Assembly (NCBI RefSeq): GCF_903944925.1
Contig: NZ_CAJATU010000158.1
Coordinates: 1 to 64,000, forward strand
Length of the DNA stretch: 64,000 bases
Source: an uncultured Rhodopila sp.
GTDB lineage: Bacteria; Pseudomonadota; Alphaproteobacteria; Acetobacterales; Acetobacteraceae
Reading direction: 5' to 3'
Notes under the pieces: model-generated
What the model was told of the DNA's origin: nothing
Databases searched by the model: none
The model's input: only the letters and a program-made list of their open reading frames with translations
Shown here: piece after piece, positions 9,152 through 18,035 of the stretch
Layout of the letters: the number at the start of each line of letters is the position of its first letter
Position numbering within the stretch: position 1 is the first letter of the stretch
Position numbers and translations under genes: made by a program

Positions 9152-10220
9152 CCCGCTTGGTGGAAATCCGCTTCACGGCGGTGACTCCGGCATGCACCGC
9201 GACGCCGGCCAGAACGACTCCGGCGATGGTGCCGCCGATCCTGTCGGCGTTGGCTTCGACGCCGAATTGATTGATCGTGGTGAGGCGGTCGTAGAACGAT
9301 TCCTTGTCCCAGAACCCGTCTTCCGAGCAGCCGATGCAGCCGTGCCCGGACTGGATCGGGAACGATACCCCGTTATTCCAGCGCACCGTCGAGCAGGCGT
9401 TGTAGGTGGTCGGACCCTTGCAGCCCATCTTGTACAGGCAATAGCCCTTGCGCGCGCCCTCATCGTCCCAGGCTTCGACGAACTGCCCGGCGTCGAAATG
9501 GCCGCGGCGGTAGCATTTGTCGTGGATGCGCTGGGAATAGAACATCTTCGGCCGCCCCTGACGGTCGAGTTCCGGCAGCCGGCCGAAAGTGGTGATGTAC
9601 GTAATAACCCCGGTCATCACTTCCGCTATCGGCGGGCACCCCGGCACCTTGATGATCGGCTTATCCAGAATCACCTTGTCGATCGGCACCGCATGCGTCG
9701 GATTGGGCTTGGCGGCCTGCACGCAGCCCCAGGAGGCGCATGCTCCCCACGCAACAACCGCTGAGGCGTCGGCAGCCATGTATTTCAACTTCTCAACGAA
9801 CGGCCTGCCGCCGTCGATGCAGTACATGCCGTCTTCGTTCAGCGGCGGATTGCCTTCTACCGCCAGAATGTACTGGCCCTTGTACTTCTCTTTGGTCTCT
9901 TCCAGGATCGCTTCGGCCTGATGCCCGGCGGCGGCCATGATGGTGTCGTCGTAGTCGAGCGAGATCATCGACAAGATGACATCCTTGACCAGCGGATGGG
10001 CCGAACGGATGAAGCTTTCCGAGCAGCAGGTGCACTCCAGGCCGTGCATCCAGATCACCGGGACGCGGGGCTTGGTTTCGAGTGCGTGGGCCATCTGGGT
10101 GGCGGCGACGGGGCTGAGGCCGAGGCTGGCGGCGGTCAGGCTGCAGAACTTCACGAAACTGCGGCGGGAGATCCCCTGCCGACGGATGACGTCGTAGAAG
10201 GTTTCGGTGGCTACACCCAA
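9144..10220 (-). CDS. hupS: [NiFe] uptake hydrogenase small subunit HupS, oxygen-tolerant type
   Basis: HupS carries three Fe-S clusters and the Tat signal (SRRSFVKF, residues 18-25; likely cleavage after AHA46). The proximal-cluster motif reads ECTCCSE with Cys63, Cys65 and Cys66, and CASWGC supplies Cys161 and Cys166. Cys65 and Cys166 correspond to mature positions 19 and 120, the two extra cysteines that hold the 4Fe-3S cluster of oxygen-tolerant enzymes. A C-terminal membrane anchor ([15 protein letters not shown]) follows. The start is probably TTG 10220, which has AGGGGG five bases upstream. Confidence 0.96.
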   Translation of the reverse strand: MGVATETFYDVIRRQGISRRSFVKFCSLTAASLGLSPVAATQMAHALETKPRVPVIWMHGLECTCCSESFIRSAHPLVKDVILSMISLDYDDTIMAAAGHQAEAILEETKEKYKGQYILAVEGNPPLNEDGMYCIDGGRPFVEKLKYMAADASAVVAWGACASWGCVQAAKPNPTHAVPIDKVILDKPIIKVPGCPPIAEVMTGVITYITTFGRLPELDRQGRPKMFYSQRIHDKCYRRGHFDAGQFVEAWDDEGARKGYCLYKMGCKGPTTYNACSTVRWNNGVSFPIQSGHGCIGCSEDGFWDKESFYDRLTTINQFGVEANADRIGGTIAGVVLAGVAVHAGVTAVKRISTKRDE

Positions 10221-10278
10221 TGTTTCCCCCTGAGCGGTGCACGCTCGTTCGCTTGTCGTGTTGTCTCACGGGAGAAAT

Positions 10279-10294
10279 AGCAAGCTTCATGCCG
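10279..10294 (-). promoter_or_regulatory. Sigma54 (-24/-12) promoter of hupSLC...
   Basis: The minus strand reads CGGCATGAAGCTTGCT, a close match to TGGCACG-N4-TTGCW with the invariant GG and GC ten bases apart. It ends 59 bases before the hupS start codon. Rhizobial hup operons are driven by sigma54 with an NtrC-type activator (HoxA/HupR); no such activator gene is in this window. Confidence 0.72.
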
Positions 10295-10377
10295 GGGCGC
10301 CAGTGCAAAAGTGCTTCGAAAACACCCTTATTTCAACGCTATAACCGGGTGGCCGCCGGCGCGTGCAGCGCACAAAA

Positions 10378-10415
10378 TTGTCGGAAACACAACATCAATG
10401 TAAGCAATCCGACAA
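10378..10415. promoter_or_regulatory. Inverted repeat upstream of hupS, possible activator binding site
   Basis: TTGTCGGA (10378-10385) and TCCGACAA (10408-10415) are perfect complements, 22 bases apart. They lie about 85-135 bases upstream of the sigma54 promoter, where an NtrC-type enhancer site would be expected. The TTG...CAA ends recall HupR sites; that assignment is inference. Confidence 0.5.
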
Positions 10416-10465
10416 CGCGTGTGGCGTCCGGGGCGATGACGGCCCGTACGCCCCCACGCGTGTTT

Positions 10466-10482
10466 CCGGCCATGACACGGGG
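10466..10482. repeat. Remnant of the hypF/hupJ palindromic element
   Basis: CCGGCCATGACACGGG matches the right-hand end of the element at 3500-3597. A degenerate CCCGGCCGTGAC follows at about 10489. The 322-base stretch 10221-10542 otherwise holds only the hupS promoter region. Confidence 0.5.
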
Positions 10483-10542
10483 GCGACACCCGGCCGTGAC
10501 GACCACTGTCGCCGCCGCGGTTCCCGTCAGCCTGAAGATACT

Positions 10543-11310
10543 CTAGGCATCCCGGTCGTCGCGGAACTGGCGCTCGCCGGAGAACATGGTGGAGATCATG
10601 GTCTGCCGGCTCATGATGTCCTCGCGCAGCCCGGCGTAGACATGGATGATGATGAAGGTAATGATGATCCACATCCCCAGGCGATGCAAAGTGTGCACGT
10701 CCTGGCTGTTGGGGAACACCAGGAAGACCCAGCCGAAAACCTTGTCCTGCCAACTGTCGATGCCCTCTCCCTGCGAATACAGCGCAAAGCCGGTCACGAT
10801 CATCGCAACGGTGAGGAAGGTGAACATCACGACCATCGAAATCTGCGCCAACGGATTGTGGCCAATGTATTTCTTCGGCTCCGCTTCAAGGAAGGCGTAC
10901 CAGCGCGCTTCATGTATCATGCCGCGCCACCACTTCCGGCTCCAGACCGGCAGGTAGAAAATCCGGCGGGAATGGTGGTTGCCGACGAAACCCCAGGCAA
11001 TACGCAGCAGAAACCCGATGGTCATGACGTATGCCGCGGTAAAATGGGTGAACCGGATATAACCCATCAGGAAGTGGTCCGAGGCTTCGCCCGGCACGTT
11101 GAACAACGGCCTGCCAATCAGGAAGCCGGTTGCCGCCAGAATAACGACTGCCAGCGCATTGACCCAATGCCAAAGCCGAACCGGCGCCTCGTAGACATAG
11201 ACCGTCGAACGGGTAATCACCAATTCGCCGTTCAGGTCGCCGCCCAGATCGGCGACGCCCGGAATGATCTCTTCCTGGAACCGGAATGGGTAATTGGTTG
11301 AATCGGGCAC
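10543..11310 (-). CDS. Second b-type cytochrome HupC2
   Basis: This 255-aa protein is clearly a paralogue of the HupC at 6572-7336, with long shared blocks such as YVYEAPVRLWHWVNAL and EASDHFLMGYIRFTHF, but it is diverged over much of its length. The fourth-segment motif reads HTLHRLGMW where HupC has HTWHHMGMW, so one histidine is arginine. The start is GTG 11310, seven bases after GGAGGA. It is preceded by relics of a second hupS and hupL, so it may be the survivor of a duplicated hupSLC unit. Whether it still pairs with HupSL is unknown. Confidence 0.85.
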   Translation of the reverse strand: MPDSTNYPFRFQEEIIPGVADLGGDLNGELVITRSTVYVYEAPVRLWHWVNALAVVILAATGFLIGRPLFNVPGEASDHFLMGYIRFTHFTAAYVMTIGFLLRIAWGFVGNHHSRRIFYLPVWSRKWWRGMIHEARWYAFLEAEPKKYIGHNPLAQISMVVMFTFLTVAMIVTGFALYSQGEGIDSWQDKVFGWVFLVFPNSQDVHTLHRLGMWIIITFIIIHVYAGLREDIMSRQTMISTMFSGERQFRDDRDA

Positions 11311-11325
11311 AGCGAGTCCTCCCTG

Positions 11326-11535
11326 ACGGATTGTTATGGAGACCATGTCCCGGCCGTCCGGCGACATGACCCGGGTGGAGCAGGCAAGGCTACGGGGGCG
11401 CGAGAATAGATCGTCTACGGAATAGCCAGCGGCGTTTGCCGTTCGGCCGTCGGGCTATTTCCCAGCGAAGCCTCGAACCGGCCGGCTGATGCGCGAACCA
11501 CGGGCGTCGCAAAAGGTTTCGGTGGCCATGGCCAT
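11326..11535 (-). pseudogene. Relic of a second hupS-hupL pair
   Basis: From ATG 11535, behind GGGGGGAATAT, the frame reads MAMATETFCD, like the HupS start [10 protein letters not shown], and stops after 26 codons at 11455. In another frame FEASLGNSPTAERQTPLAI matches Hup[20 protein letters not shown] and then stops. In a third register LACSTRVMSPDGRDMVSITIR matches the HupL C-terminus, with the first cysteine of DPCLAC replaced by serine. A large deletion has joined the start of hupS to the end of hupL, and point decay followed. Confidence 0.85.
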
Positions 11536-11594
11536 ATATTCCCCCCGGAGAATGCGTGTTTGATCGCACTTCGTTTTATGCCTTTGGGTAAATT

Positions 11595-11610
11595 AGCAAG
11601 ACTAACGGCA
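11595..11610 (-). promoter_or_regulatory. Decayed sigma54 promoter of the lost hupS2
   Basis: The minus strand reads TGCCGTTAGTCTTGCT, 60 bases before the relic start codon. This is the same distance as the live promoter has from hupS. The TTGCT box is kept but the invariant GG is GC. The rest of 11611-11886 holds no gene I can support; it should contain the promoter of the LysR gene. Confidence 0.5.
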
Positions 11611-11886
11611 GCACGCCAGAGAAAAATTAATTGAAAAAAACCTTCTTCTGCTAACGCTACCAATGGCCGGCACATCGCGGCCCGGCCGGCATTCATGGCA
11701 GGTCCACGCCATCAATCGACGCATCGCAACAACGGATGTCTTGTGCCGATGCCCCGGACGGCGCACCTTCAAGCGCCATTGCGAACGGGGAATGGACTTT
11801 GCGTCGCCTGCAAAACTGTGCAAATACAACCGCAGCAGCCCAAGATCGCCTCAGCGCTTACCCCTGAAGCCGGACCCGCCCGCCGC

Positions 11887-12774
11887 ATGAACCTCAAGCA
11901 GCTCGAATACTTCGTGCAGGTCGCCGAGATCGGCAGCTTCAGCAAGGCGGCCGTGGTGCTCGACATCGCCCAGCCGGCGCTCAGCCGGCACGTGCGCAGC
12001 CTGGAGACGGAGCTCAACACCTACCTGTTCGTCCGCAACGGCCGCGGCGTGGCATTGACCGAATCGGGCAAGCGCCTGTTCGACCACAGCGTGGCGATCC
12101 TGCGGCTGGTCGAGCAGGCGCGTGAGGACATGGGCGCATCGCGCGACGAACCCTCCGGCCAGGTGACGATCGCCCTGCCCCCGAGCGCCGGCCGCCAGCT
12201 GACCGTAGCCCTCGTCGAGGGCTTCAAGACCCGCTTCCCGGCCGCCCGGCTCGCCATCGTCGAGGGGCTGTCGACCCACATCGTCGAATGGGTCACCACA
12301 GGCCGGGTCGATATCGGCATGATCTACAACCCGGAAGCGCAGCCGGGCCTGGAGATCACGCCCTTGCTCAACGAACCGCTCGGCCTGGTCAGCCCGGCGG
12401 GCGAACACGCGTCCACCGCGCCGCTGCCGATGCGGGAGATATCAGGCTTCGAGCTGATCGTCCCCGAGCGGTTCCACGCGATCCGCCGGCTGCTGGAAAC
12501 CCGGGCCGCGTTGGCGGGCGTCAAGCTCGATATCGCCTGGGAGGTGTCCAGCGTGCCGTCGATCATCGACCTGGTGTGCGCCGGCTACGGCCATGCGGTA
12601 CTCAGCGCCAGCGGGGTGGCCGCCTCGGCCCGCGCCGCGAAGCTGGTGTTCCGCCCGATCGTCGACCCGGCGCTGGTGACCGTGCTGTGCGTGGCGGTCT
12701 CGGCGACCAAACGGCCGACACCCCTGGCGCAACAGGTCGTGCGACTGGTGACGGATCTGGTCGGAGAACTCTGA
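11887..12774 (+). CDS. LysR-type regulator, probable activator of the protocatechuate genes
   Basis: The 295-aa protein has an N-terminal LysR helix-turn-helix (LKQLEYFVQVAEIGSFSKAA...AQPALSRHVRSLE, residues 3-43) and a C-terminal effector domain. It lies directly upstream of ligU in the same direction. GalR-like LysR proteins occupy this place in gallate and protocatechuate clusters, so pathway control is likely. I chose ATG 11887 because the conserved domain begins at residue 1; the open frame upstream has no family resemblance. Confidence 0.85.
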   Translation: MNLKQLEYFVQVAEIGSFSKAAVVLDIAQPALSRHVRSLETELNTYLFVRNGRGVALTESGKRLFDHSVAILRLVEQAREDMGASRDEPSGQVTIALPPSAGRQLTVALVEGFKTRFPAARLAIVEGLSTHIVEWVTTGRVDIGMIYNPEAQPGLEITPLLNEPLGLVSPAGEHASTAPLPMREISGFELIVPERFHAIRRLLETRAALAGVKLDIAWEVSSVPSIIDLVCAGYGHAVLSASGVAASARAAKLVFRPIVDPALVTVLCVAVSATKRPTPLAQQVVRLVTDLVGEL

Positions 12775-12800
12775 TTTCCGGCATGGATTGCGCCGCAGAC

Positions 12801-12874
12801 CCATGCCGAAACAGTCATAACTGGTATAGGCGCCTCCCCTCTGGCCATCGCTCCGTTGCTTCGGCAGGATAAGG
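12801..12874 (+). promoter_or_regulatory. Promoter module shared with ligAB, copy 1
   Basis: Block A (12801-12833) contains CATAACTGGTATAGGCGC, and block B (12856-12874) reads TTGCTTCGGCAGGATAAGG. The same two blocks, 22 bases apart, precede ligA at 24550-24623. The quasi-palindrome ATAACTGGTAT is a candidate LysR site. The module ends 25 bases before the ligU start. Confidence 0.75.
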
Positions 12875-12899
12875 TCAATCAAGGGAGACAAACACCAAG

Positions 12900-13988
12900 A
12901 TGCAGACCGCCATCCCCTGTCTGTTCATGCGTGGAGGCACCTCGCGAGGGCCGTTCTTCAAGGCCAGCGACCTCCCGGCCGACACCTTGGCGCGCGACAA
13001 GCTGCTGCTGGCCGTCATGGGCTCGCCCGATCGGCGGCAGATCGATGGCCTCGGCGGCGCGCACCCGCTGACCAGCAAGGTGGGCATCGTCTCCAGGGGC
13101 AGCCAGGCGGGCGTGGACCTGGATTTCCTGTTCGCGCAGTTGCAGCCGGACAAGGACACCGTCGATACCACCCCAAACTGCGGCAACATGCTCGCCGCCG
13201 TGGTGCCGTTTGCGCTGGAGACCGGCCTGGCCCGCCCGCAGGGACCAACCACCACCCTGCGCGTCCTGACGCTGAATACAGACATGCAGTGCGACATCAC
13301 TGTGCAGACGCCGGACGGCCATGTCGCCTATGAAGGCGATGCCCGCATCGACGGCGTGCCGGGGACCTCGGCGCCGATCAAGATCGCCTTCCTGGATACC
13401 GCCGGATCGGTGGCGCCCGGGCTGCTGCCGACCGGCAGCGTGCGTGACACGATCGACGGCGTCGATGTCACCTGCATCGACAACGGCATGCCGCTGGTGA
13501 TCTTCAAGGCCAGCGACCTAGGCCGCACCGGCTACGAAAGCGTGGCGGAACTGAACGCCGACACCGACCTGAAAGCGCGCATCGAGCGCCTCCGCATCGC
13601 CTGCGGCCACGCCATGAAGCTGGGCGACGTCACGGCGAAGAACTACCCTAAGATGACGCTGATCGCCGCCCCCCGCGGCTCCGCCAGCATCTGCACCCGC
13701 AGCTTCATCCCGCATGTTTGCCACGATGCCATCGGCGTGCTCGCCGCGGTCACCGTGGCAACCGCCTGCGTGCTGGACGGCTCGGTCACGCAAGGCATCG
13801 CTGTCGTGCCGGACGGCAACGTCAAGACAGTATCGGTGGAGCACCCGACCGGCGAGTTCAGCGTCGAACTCGAACTGGACCCGGACAATCCACAATCCGT
13901 CACCCGCGCTGCTTTGCTGCGGACTGCCCGCCTGCTGATGCGCGGCGAGGCGATGGTGCCGGGCTCAGTATTGTCCTATAACGAATAA
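12900..13988 (+). CDS. ligU: 4-oxalomesaconate tautomerase (GalD/LigU, PrpF family)
   Basis: This 362-aa isomerase has the PrpF/diaminopimelate-epimerase double fold, seen in FMRGGTSRG (residues 9-17), TPNCGNM (about 96-102) and SFIPHVCHDAIG. It should interconvert tautomers or double-bond isomers of 4-oxalomesaconate before hydration by LigJ. It is first in the ligU-transporter-ligJ-K-I-C operon. GalD and LigU perform slightly different isomerisations, and the sequence does not let me choose between them. Confidence 0.88.
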   Translation: MQTAIPCLFMRGGTSRGPFFKASDLPADTLARDKLLLAVMGSPDRRQIDGLGGAHPLTSKVGIVSRGSQAGVDLDFLFAQLQPDKDTVDTTPNCGNMLAAVVPFALETGLARPQGPTTTLRVLTLNTDMQCDITVQTPDGHVAYEGDARIDGVPGTSAPIKIAFLDTAGSVAPGLLPTGSVRDTIDGVDVTCIDNGMPLVIFKASDLGRTGYESVAELNADTDLKARIERLRIACGHAMKLGDVTAKNYPKMTLIAAPRGSASICTRSFIPHVCHDAIGVLAAVTVATACVLDGSVTQGIAVVPDGNVKTVSVEHPTGEFSVELELDPDNPQSVTRAALLRTARLLMRGEAMVPGSVLSYNE

Positions 13989-14004
13989 ACGGAGGAAACA
14001 CGTC

Positions 14005-15369
14005 ATGTCACAAAGCACAACGGTTGATATCCAGGACTTTCTCGACCGATACCCGTTCTCGCCCTTCCAGTGGCTGATCTTCGGCCTGTGTCTCGTCATC
14101 GTCCTGCTGGACGGTTTCGACACCGCCGCCATCGGCTTTATCGCCCCGTCGCTGATTGGTGAGTGGGGCGTCAGCAAGCCGGCGCTCGCCCCGGTGCTCA
14201 GCGCGGCGCTGTTCGGTTTGGCGGCGGGGGCGCTGTGCTCCGGCCCGGTGGCCGATTTGTGGGGCCGCAAGAAGGTGCTGATCGCATCGGTGCTGGTGTT
14301 CGGCGTGGCCTGCATGGCCTCGGCCTGGTCCGCCAATCTTCAGCAACTGACCATCCTGCGCTTCGTCACCGGCGTCGGATTGGGCGCCGCGATGCCGAAC
14401 GCGGTGACGCTCATGAGCGAGTTCTGCCCGACCCGCCGCCGCGCGATGATGACCAACATGATGTTCTGCGGCTTTCCCCTCGGCGCTGCGCTGGGCGGGT
14501 TCCTGGCGGCTTGGATGATCCCGAACTTCGGTTGGCGCAGCGTGCTGGTGTTGGGCGGGGCGACGCCGTTGGTGCTGAGCGTGCTGTTGCTGCTGCTGTT
14601 GCCGGAATCGGTCCGCTACATGGTCCACCACAACCATCAGGTCGGCCGCATCCGCGCCGTGCTGCGCCGCATTTCCGCTGCGGCCGACAGGGCGGGCGAC
14701 TTTGTGCTGACCGAGCCGGTGAAGGTCGACCGGGCGCCGAGCGGCATCCACGTTGTCCTTTCGGCGCCGTTGCGTGTCGGCTCGATCATGCTGTGGCTGA
14801 CCTATTTCATGGGCCTGGTCATATTCTATGCGCTGATCAACTGGATGCCGATCCTGTTCCGCGATGCTGGGCTTGATCCGAAGACGTCTACGTTGATTGC
14901 GTCGCTTTTCCCGCTGGGCGGCGTCGGGGCGATCGCGTTCGGCTGGTTGATGGACCGGTTCAATGCCAACCGCATCATCGCCGCCGGCTACTTGCTGACG
15001 GCCGTCTTGATCTTCGCCATCGGACAGGTCGCCGGCAATGTCGGCCTGCTGATGCTGACCGTGTTTGCCGGCGGCGCGCTGTTGAATACCGCCCAGTCCT
15101 CCATGCCGGCGCTGGCCGCAGCGTTCTATCCGACGCAGGGCCGTGCCACCGGCGTGGCCTGGATGCTCGGGATTGGCCGGTTCGGCGGTATCGCCGGTTC
15201 GTTCCTGGTGGCCGAACTGACCGCGCGGCAACTGACCTTCGCCCAGATCTTCATGGTGTTGGCGGTTCCGGGCGCGATTGCGGCTCTGGCGCTGCTGGTC
15301 AAGCAGGCGGTACGGCCGGAGGACGCGGCGGCGAAGGCGGCCGGCCGGGCACCCGTTACGGCACACTGA
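14005..15369 (+). CDS. Aromatic acid:H+ symporter (MFS, AAHS family)
   Basis: The 454-aa protein has about 12 membrane segments. It starts with the AAHS signature FQWLIFGLCLVIVLLDGFD (Asp pair in the first segment) and has GPVADLWGRKKVL in loop 2-3. PcaK and GalT are in this family, so protocatechuate or gallate uptake is the likely job, supported by its place between ligU and ligJ. It starts 16 bases after ligU. Confidence 0.9.
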   Translation: MSQSTTVDIQDFLDRYPFSPFQWLIFGLCLVIVLLDGFDTAAIGFIAPSLIGEWGVSKPALAPVLSAALFGLAAGALCSGPVADLWGRKKVLIASVLVFGVACMASAWSANLQQLTILRFVTGVGLGAAMPNAVTLMSEFCPTRRRAMMTNMMFCGFPLGAALGGFLAAWMIPNFGWRSVLVLGGATPLVLSVLLLLLLPESVRYMVHHNHQVGRIRAVLRRISAAADRAGDFVLTEPVKVDRAPSGIHVVLSAPLRVGSIMLWLTYFMGLVIFYALINWMPILFRDAGLDPKTSTLIASLFPLGGVGAIAFGWLMDRFNANRIIAAGYLLTAVLIFAIGQVAGNVGLLMLTVFAGGALLNTAQSSMPALAAAFYPTQGRATGVAWMLGIGRFGGIAGSFLVAELTARQLTFAQIFMVLAVPGAIAALALLVKQAVRPEDAAAKAAGRAPVTAH

Positions 15370-15382
15370 GAGGGGCGCCCCG

Positions 15383-16408
15383 ATGATCATCGACGTCCAT
15401 GGCCACTACACGACTGCACCCAAGGCGCTGGAGGCCTGGCGCAACCGCCAGGTCGCCGGGATCAAGGACCCCTCGGCGCGGCCGGCGGTGAGCGAACTGA
15501 AGATCAGCGACGACGAACTGCGGGAGAGCATCGTCAACAATCAGTTGGCTAAAATGAAGGAACGCGGCAGCGACCTGACGATTTTCAGTCCGCGGGCGAG
15601 CTTCATGGCGCACCATATCGGCGATTTCCAGGTGTCAGCCACCTGGGCGGCGATCTGCAACGAGCTGTGCTTCCGGGTCAGCCAATTGTTCCCGGATCAT
15701 TTCATCGGCGCGGCGATGCTGCCTCAGTCGCCGGGCGTGGATCCGAAGACCTGCATCCCGGAACTGGAGAAATGCGTCAAGGATTACGGGTTTGTCGGCA
15801 TCAACCTGAACCCGGACCCGTCGGGCGGGCATTGGACGTCGCCGCCGCTGTCGGACCGTACGTGGTATCCGATCTATGAGAAGATGGTGGAATACGACAT
15901 CCCGGCGATGGTGCACGTCAGCACGAGCTGCAACGAGTGCTTCCACACGACGGGCGCGCATTACCTGAACGCCGACACGACGGCGTTCATGCAGTGCCTG
16001 ACCTCGGATCTGTTCAAGGACTTTCCGGCGCTGAAATTCCTGATCCCGCATGGCGGCGGTGCGGTGCCGTATCATTGGGGGCGGTTCCGCGGCCTGGCGC
16101 AGGAGATGAAGAAGCCGCTGCTGACCGAGCTTCTGCTGAACAACATCTACTTCGATACGTGTGTCTACCATCAGCCCGGCATTGATCTGCTGACCAAGGT
16201 CATCCCGGTGAAGAACATCCTGTTTGCCAGCGAGATGATTGGCGCGGTCCGCGGCATCGATCCTGAAACGGGATTTTATTACGATGACACGAAGCGGTAT
16301 ATCGAGGGTTCGGCACTGAGCCCCGCCGACAGGCACGCGGTGTATGAGGGCAATGCGCGCCGGGTGTTCTCCCGCCTGGATGCGGCGCTGAAAGCGAGGG
16401 GCAAATGA
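15383..16408 (+). CDS. ligJ: 4-oxalomesaconate hydratase LigJ
   Basis: LigJ hydrates 4-oxalomesaconate to 4-carboxy-4-hydroxy-2-oxoadipate. It is a 341-aa amidohydrolase-fold protein that opens MIIDVHGHY, the first metal site. [24 protein letters not shown] and [11 protein letters not shown] are LigJ-like blocks. The start is ATG 15383, 13 bases after the transporter stop, and the end overlaps ligK by 4 bases. Confidence 0.92.
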   Translation: MIIDVHGHYTTAPKALEAWRNRQVAGIKDPSARPAVSELKISDDELRESIVNNQLAKMKERGSDLTIFSPRASFMAHHIGDFQVSATWAAICNELCFRVSQLFPDHFIGAAMLPQSPGVDPKTCIPELEKCVKDYGFVGINLNPDPSGGHWTSPPLSDRTWYPIYEKMVEYDIPAMVHVSTSCNECFHTTGAHYLNADTTAFMQCLTSDLFKDFPALKFLIPHGGGAVPYHWGRFRGLAQEMKKPLLTELLLNNIYFDTCVYHQPGIDLLTKVIPVKNILFASEMIGAVRGIDPETGFYYDDTKRYIEGSALSPADRHAVYEGNARRVFSRLDAALKARGK

Positions 16409-17094
16409 GCATGAACGATCTTGGTGTGGTTCGGCGTTCGATTGTCCGCGCTGACGGGGCGGCGGTGGAAAAACTGTCGCGTTTCGGCGTGGCGACGATC
16501 CATGAGGCGATCGGCCGGGTCGGGTTGCTACAGCCGTATATACGTCCGATCTATTCCGATGCGCGGGTGTGCGGGACGGCGGTGACGGTGCTGCTGCAGC
16601 CGGGCGATAACTGGATGATGCATGTGGTGGCGGAGCAGATCCAGCCCGGCGACGTGGTGGTTGCAGCCTGCACCGCGGCGTGCTCGGACGGGTTCTTCGG
16701 CGATCTGCTGGCGACCAGTTTCCGGGCGCGCGGCGCGGCGGGATTGATCATCGACGGCGGTGTGCGCGATGTGAAGGACCTGACGGAGATGCGGTTTCCG
16801 GTGTTCTCCAAGGCGGTCAGCGCCAAGGGCACGGTAAAGGCGACGTTGGGGTCCGTCAACATTCCGGTCATCTGCGCCGGGGCGCTGGTCAATCCCGGGG
16901 ATGTGGTGATCGGCGATGCCGACGGCGTGGTGATCGTTCCGGCGGCGGTGGCGCAACTGGCGGCCGACGCGGCGGAGAAGCGCGAGGCGAACGAGGTCGA
17001 TAAGCGCGCCAAGCTGGCGGCCGGCGTTTTGGGGCTGGATTTGTACAAGATGCGCGAACCGCTTGAGAAAGCCGGTCTGCGCTACATCGATTGA
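16405..17094 (+). CDS. ligK: 4-carboxy-4-hydroxy-2-oxoadipate aldolase LigK
   Basis: LigK splits 4-carboxy-4-hydroxy-2-oxoadipate into pyruvate and oxaloacetate, the last step of the pathway. The 229-aa protein is an RraA-fold class II aldolase. [20 protein letters not shown] and DGGVRD carry the loop and the catalytic arginine. The start overlaps the ligJ stop as ATGA. Confidence 0.93.
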   Translation: MSMNDLGVVRRSIVRADGAAVEKLSRFGVATIHEAIGRVGLLQPYIRPIYSDARVCGTAVTVLLQPGDNWMMHVVAEQIQPGDVVVAACTAACSDGFFGDLLATSFRARGAAGLIIDGGVRDVKDLTEMRFPVFSKAVSAKGTVKATLGSVNIPVICAGALVNPGDVVIGDADGVVIVPAAVAQLAADAAEKREANEVDKRAKLAAGVLGLDLYKMREPLEKAGLRYID

Positions 17095-17105
17095 GGATCA
17101 GTCGG

Positions 17106-18035
17106 ATGGCATTCGAAAAAACCCCCGGCTGGCTGGATTGGTATGCCGGACCGTCGAAGCCCGTGTTCCGCGTGCCGGAGGGCGCGGTGGACGCGCACTG
17201 CCATGTCTTCGGGCCGGGGGCGGAATTTCCGTTCGCGCCAGAGCGGAAATACACCCCGTGCGATGCGTCCAAGCAGCAGTTGTACGCCTTGCGCGACCGT
17301 CTGGGGTTTGCCCGGAATGTCGTGGTGCAGGCGACCTGCCATGGCGCCGACAACCGGGCGATGGTCGATGCCCTGGCGCATTGCAGCGGGCGGGCGCGGG
17401 GTATTGCGACAGTGCGGCGGGATGTTGCGGATACGGACCTGCAGGCCATGCACGAAGCAGGCGTGCGTGGGGTTCGTTTCAACTTCGTCAAGCGGTTGGT
17501 GGATTTCACGCCGAAGGACGAATTGCTGGAAATCGCCAACAGGATCGCAGCATTCGGCTGGCATGTGGTGATCTATTTCGAGTCGGTGGATTTGCCAGAG
17601 CTGTGGGATTTCTTCACCGCGCTGCCGACAACCATCGTCGTGGACCATATGGGGCGGCCCGATGTCAGTAAGCCGCTCGATGGCCCGGAGTTCGCGTTGT
17701 TCGTGCGGTTCATGCGGGAACATCCGAATGTCTGGTCGAAGGTAACGTGCCCGGAACGGCTTTCCGTCTCCGGCCCTCCGGCCCTGAACGGCGAACGGAA
17801 CGCTTATCGCGACGTAGTGCCGTTCGCGCGGCATATCGTTGAGACTTTCCCGGAACGCGTGCTGTGGGGCACCGATTGGCCGCATCCGAACCTGAAGGGC
17901 CACATGCCGGATGACGGGCTGCTGGTCGATTTCATTCCGCATATCGCGGGCACGGAGGAATTGCAGCGGAAGCTGCTGGTGGACAATCCGATGCGGCTCT
18001 ACTGGCCTGAACTGACAGGGGAGAAACAACAATGA
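17106..18035 (+). CDS. ligI: 2-pyrone-4,6-dicarboxylate hydrolase LigI
   Basis: LigI opens the lactone 2-pyrone-4,6-dicarboxylate to 4-oxalomesaconate. The 309-aa amidohydrolase-fold protein shows VDAHCHVFGP (about residues 30-39), VDHMGRPD and the active-site GTDWPHPN (about 262-269). It starts 11 bases after ligK and overlaps ligC by 4 bases. Confidence 0.94.
   Translation: MAFEKTPGWLDWYAGPSKPVFRVPEGAVDAHCHVFGPGAEFPFAPERKYTPCDASKQQLYALRDRLGFARNVVVQATCHGADNRAMVDALAHCSGRARGIATVRRDVADTDLQAMHEAGVRGVRFNFVKRLVDFTPKDELLEIANRIAAFGWHVVIYFESVDLPELWDFFTALPTTIVVDHMGRPDVSKPLDGPEFALFVRFMREHPNVWSKVTCPERLSVSGPPALNGERNAYRDVVPFARHIVETFPERVLWGTDWPHPNLKGHMPDDGLLVDFIPHIAGTEELQRKLLVDNPMRLYWPELTGEKQQ

Noticed and set aside
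6362..9184. A 940-codon open frame on the plus strand opposite hupL, hupC and hupD
   Set aside because: It is rich in Arg, His and Pro, has no family resemblance and mirrors conserved hydrogenase genes; it is a by-product of high GC.
12841..12874. Sigma54 promoter before ligU or ligA, from GG and TTGC in block B
   Set aside because: The GG to GC distances are 13 and 6 bases rather than 10, and they differ between the two copies.
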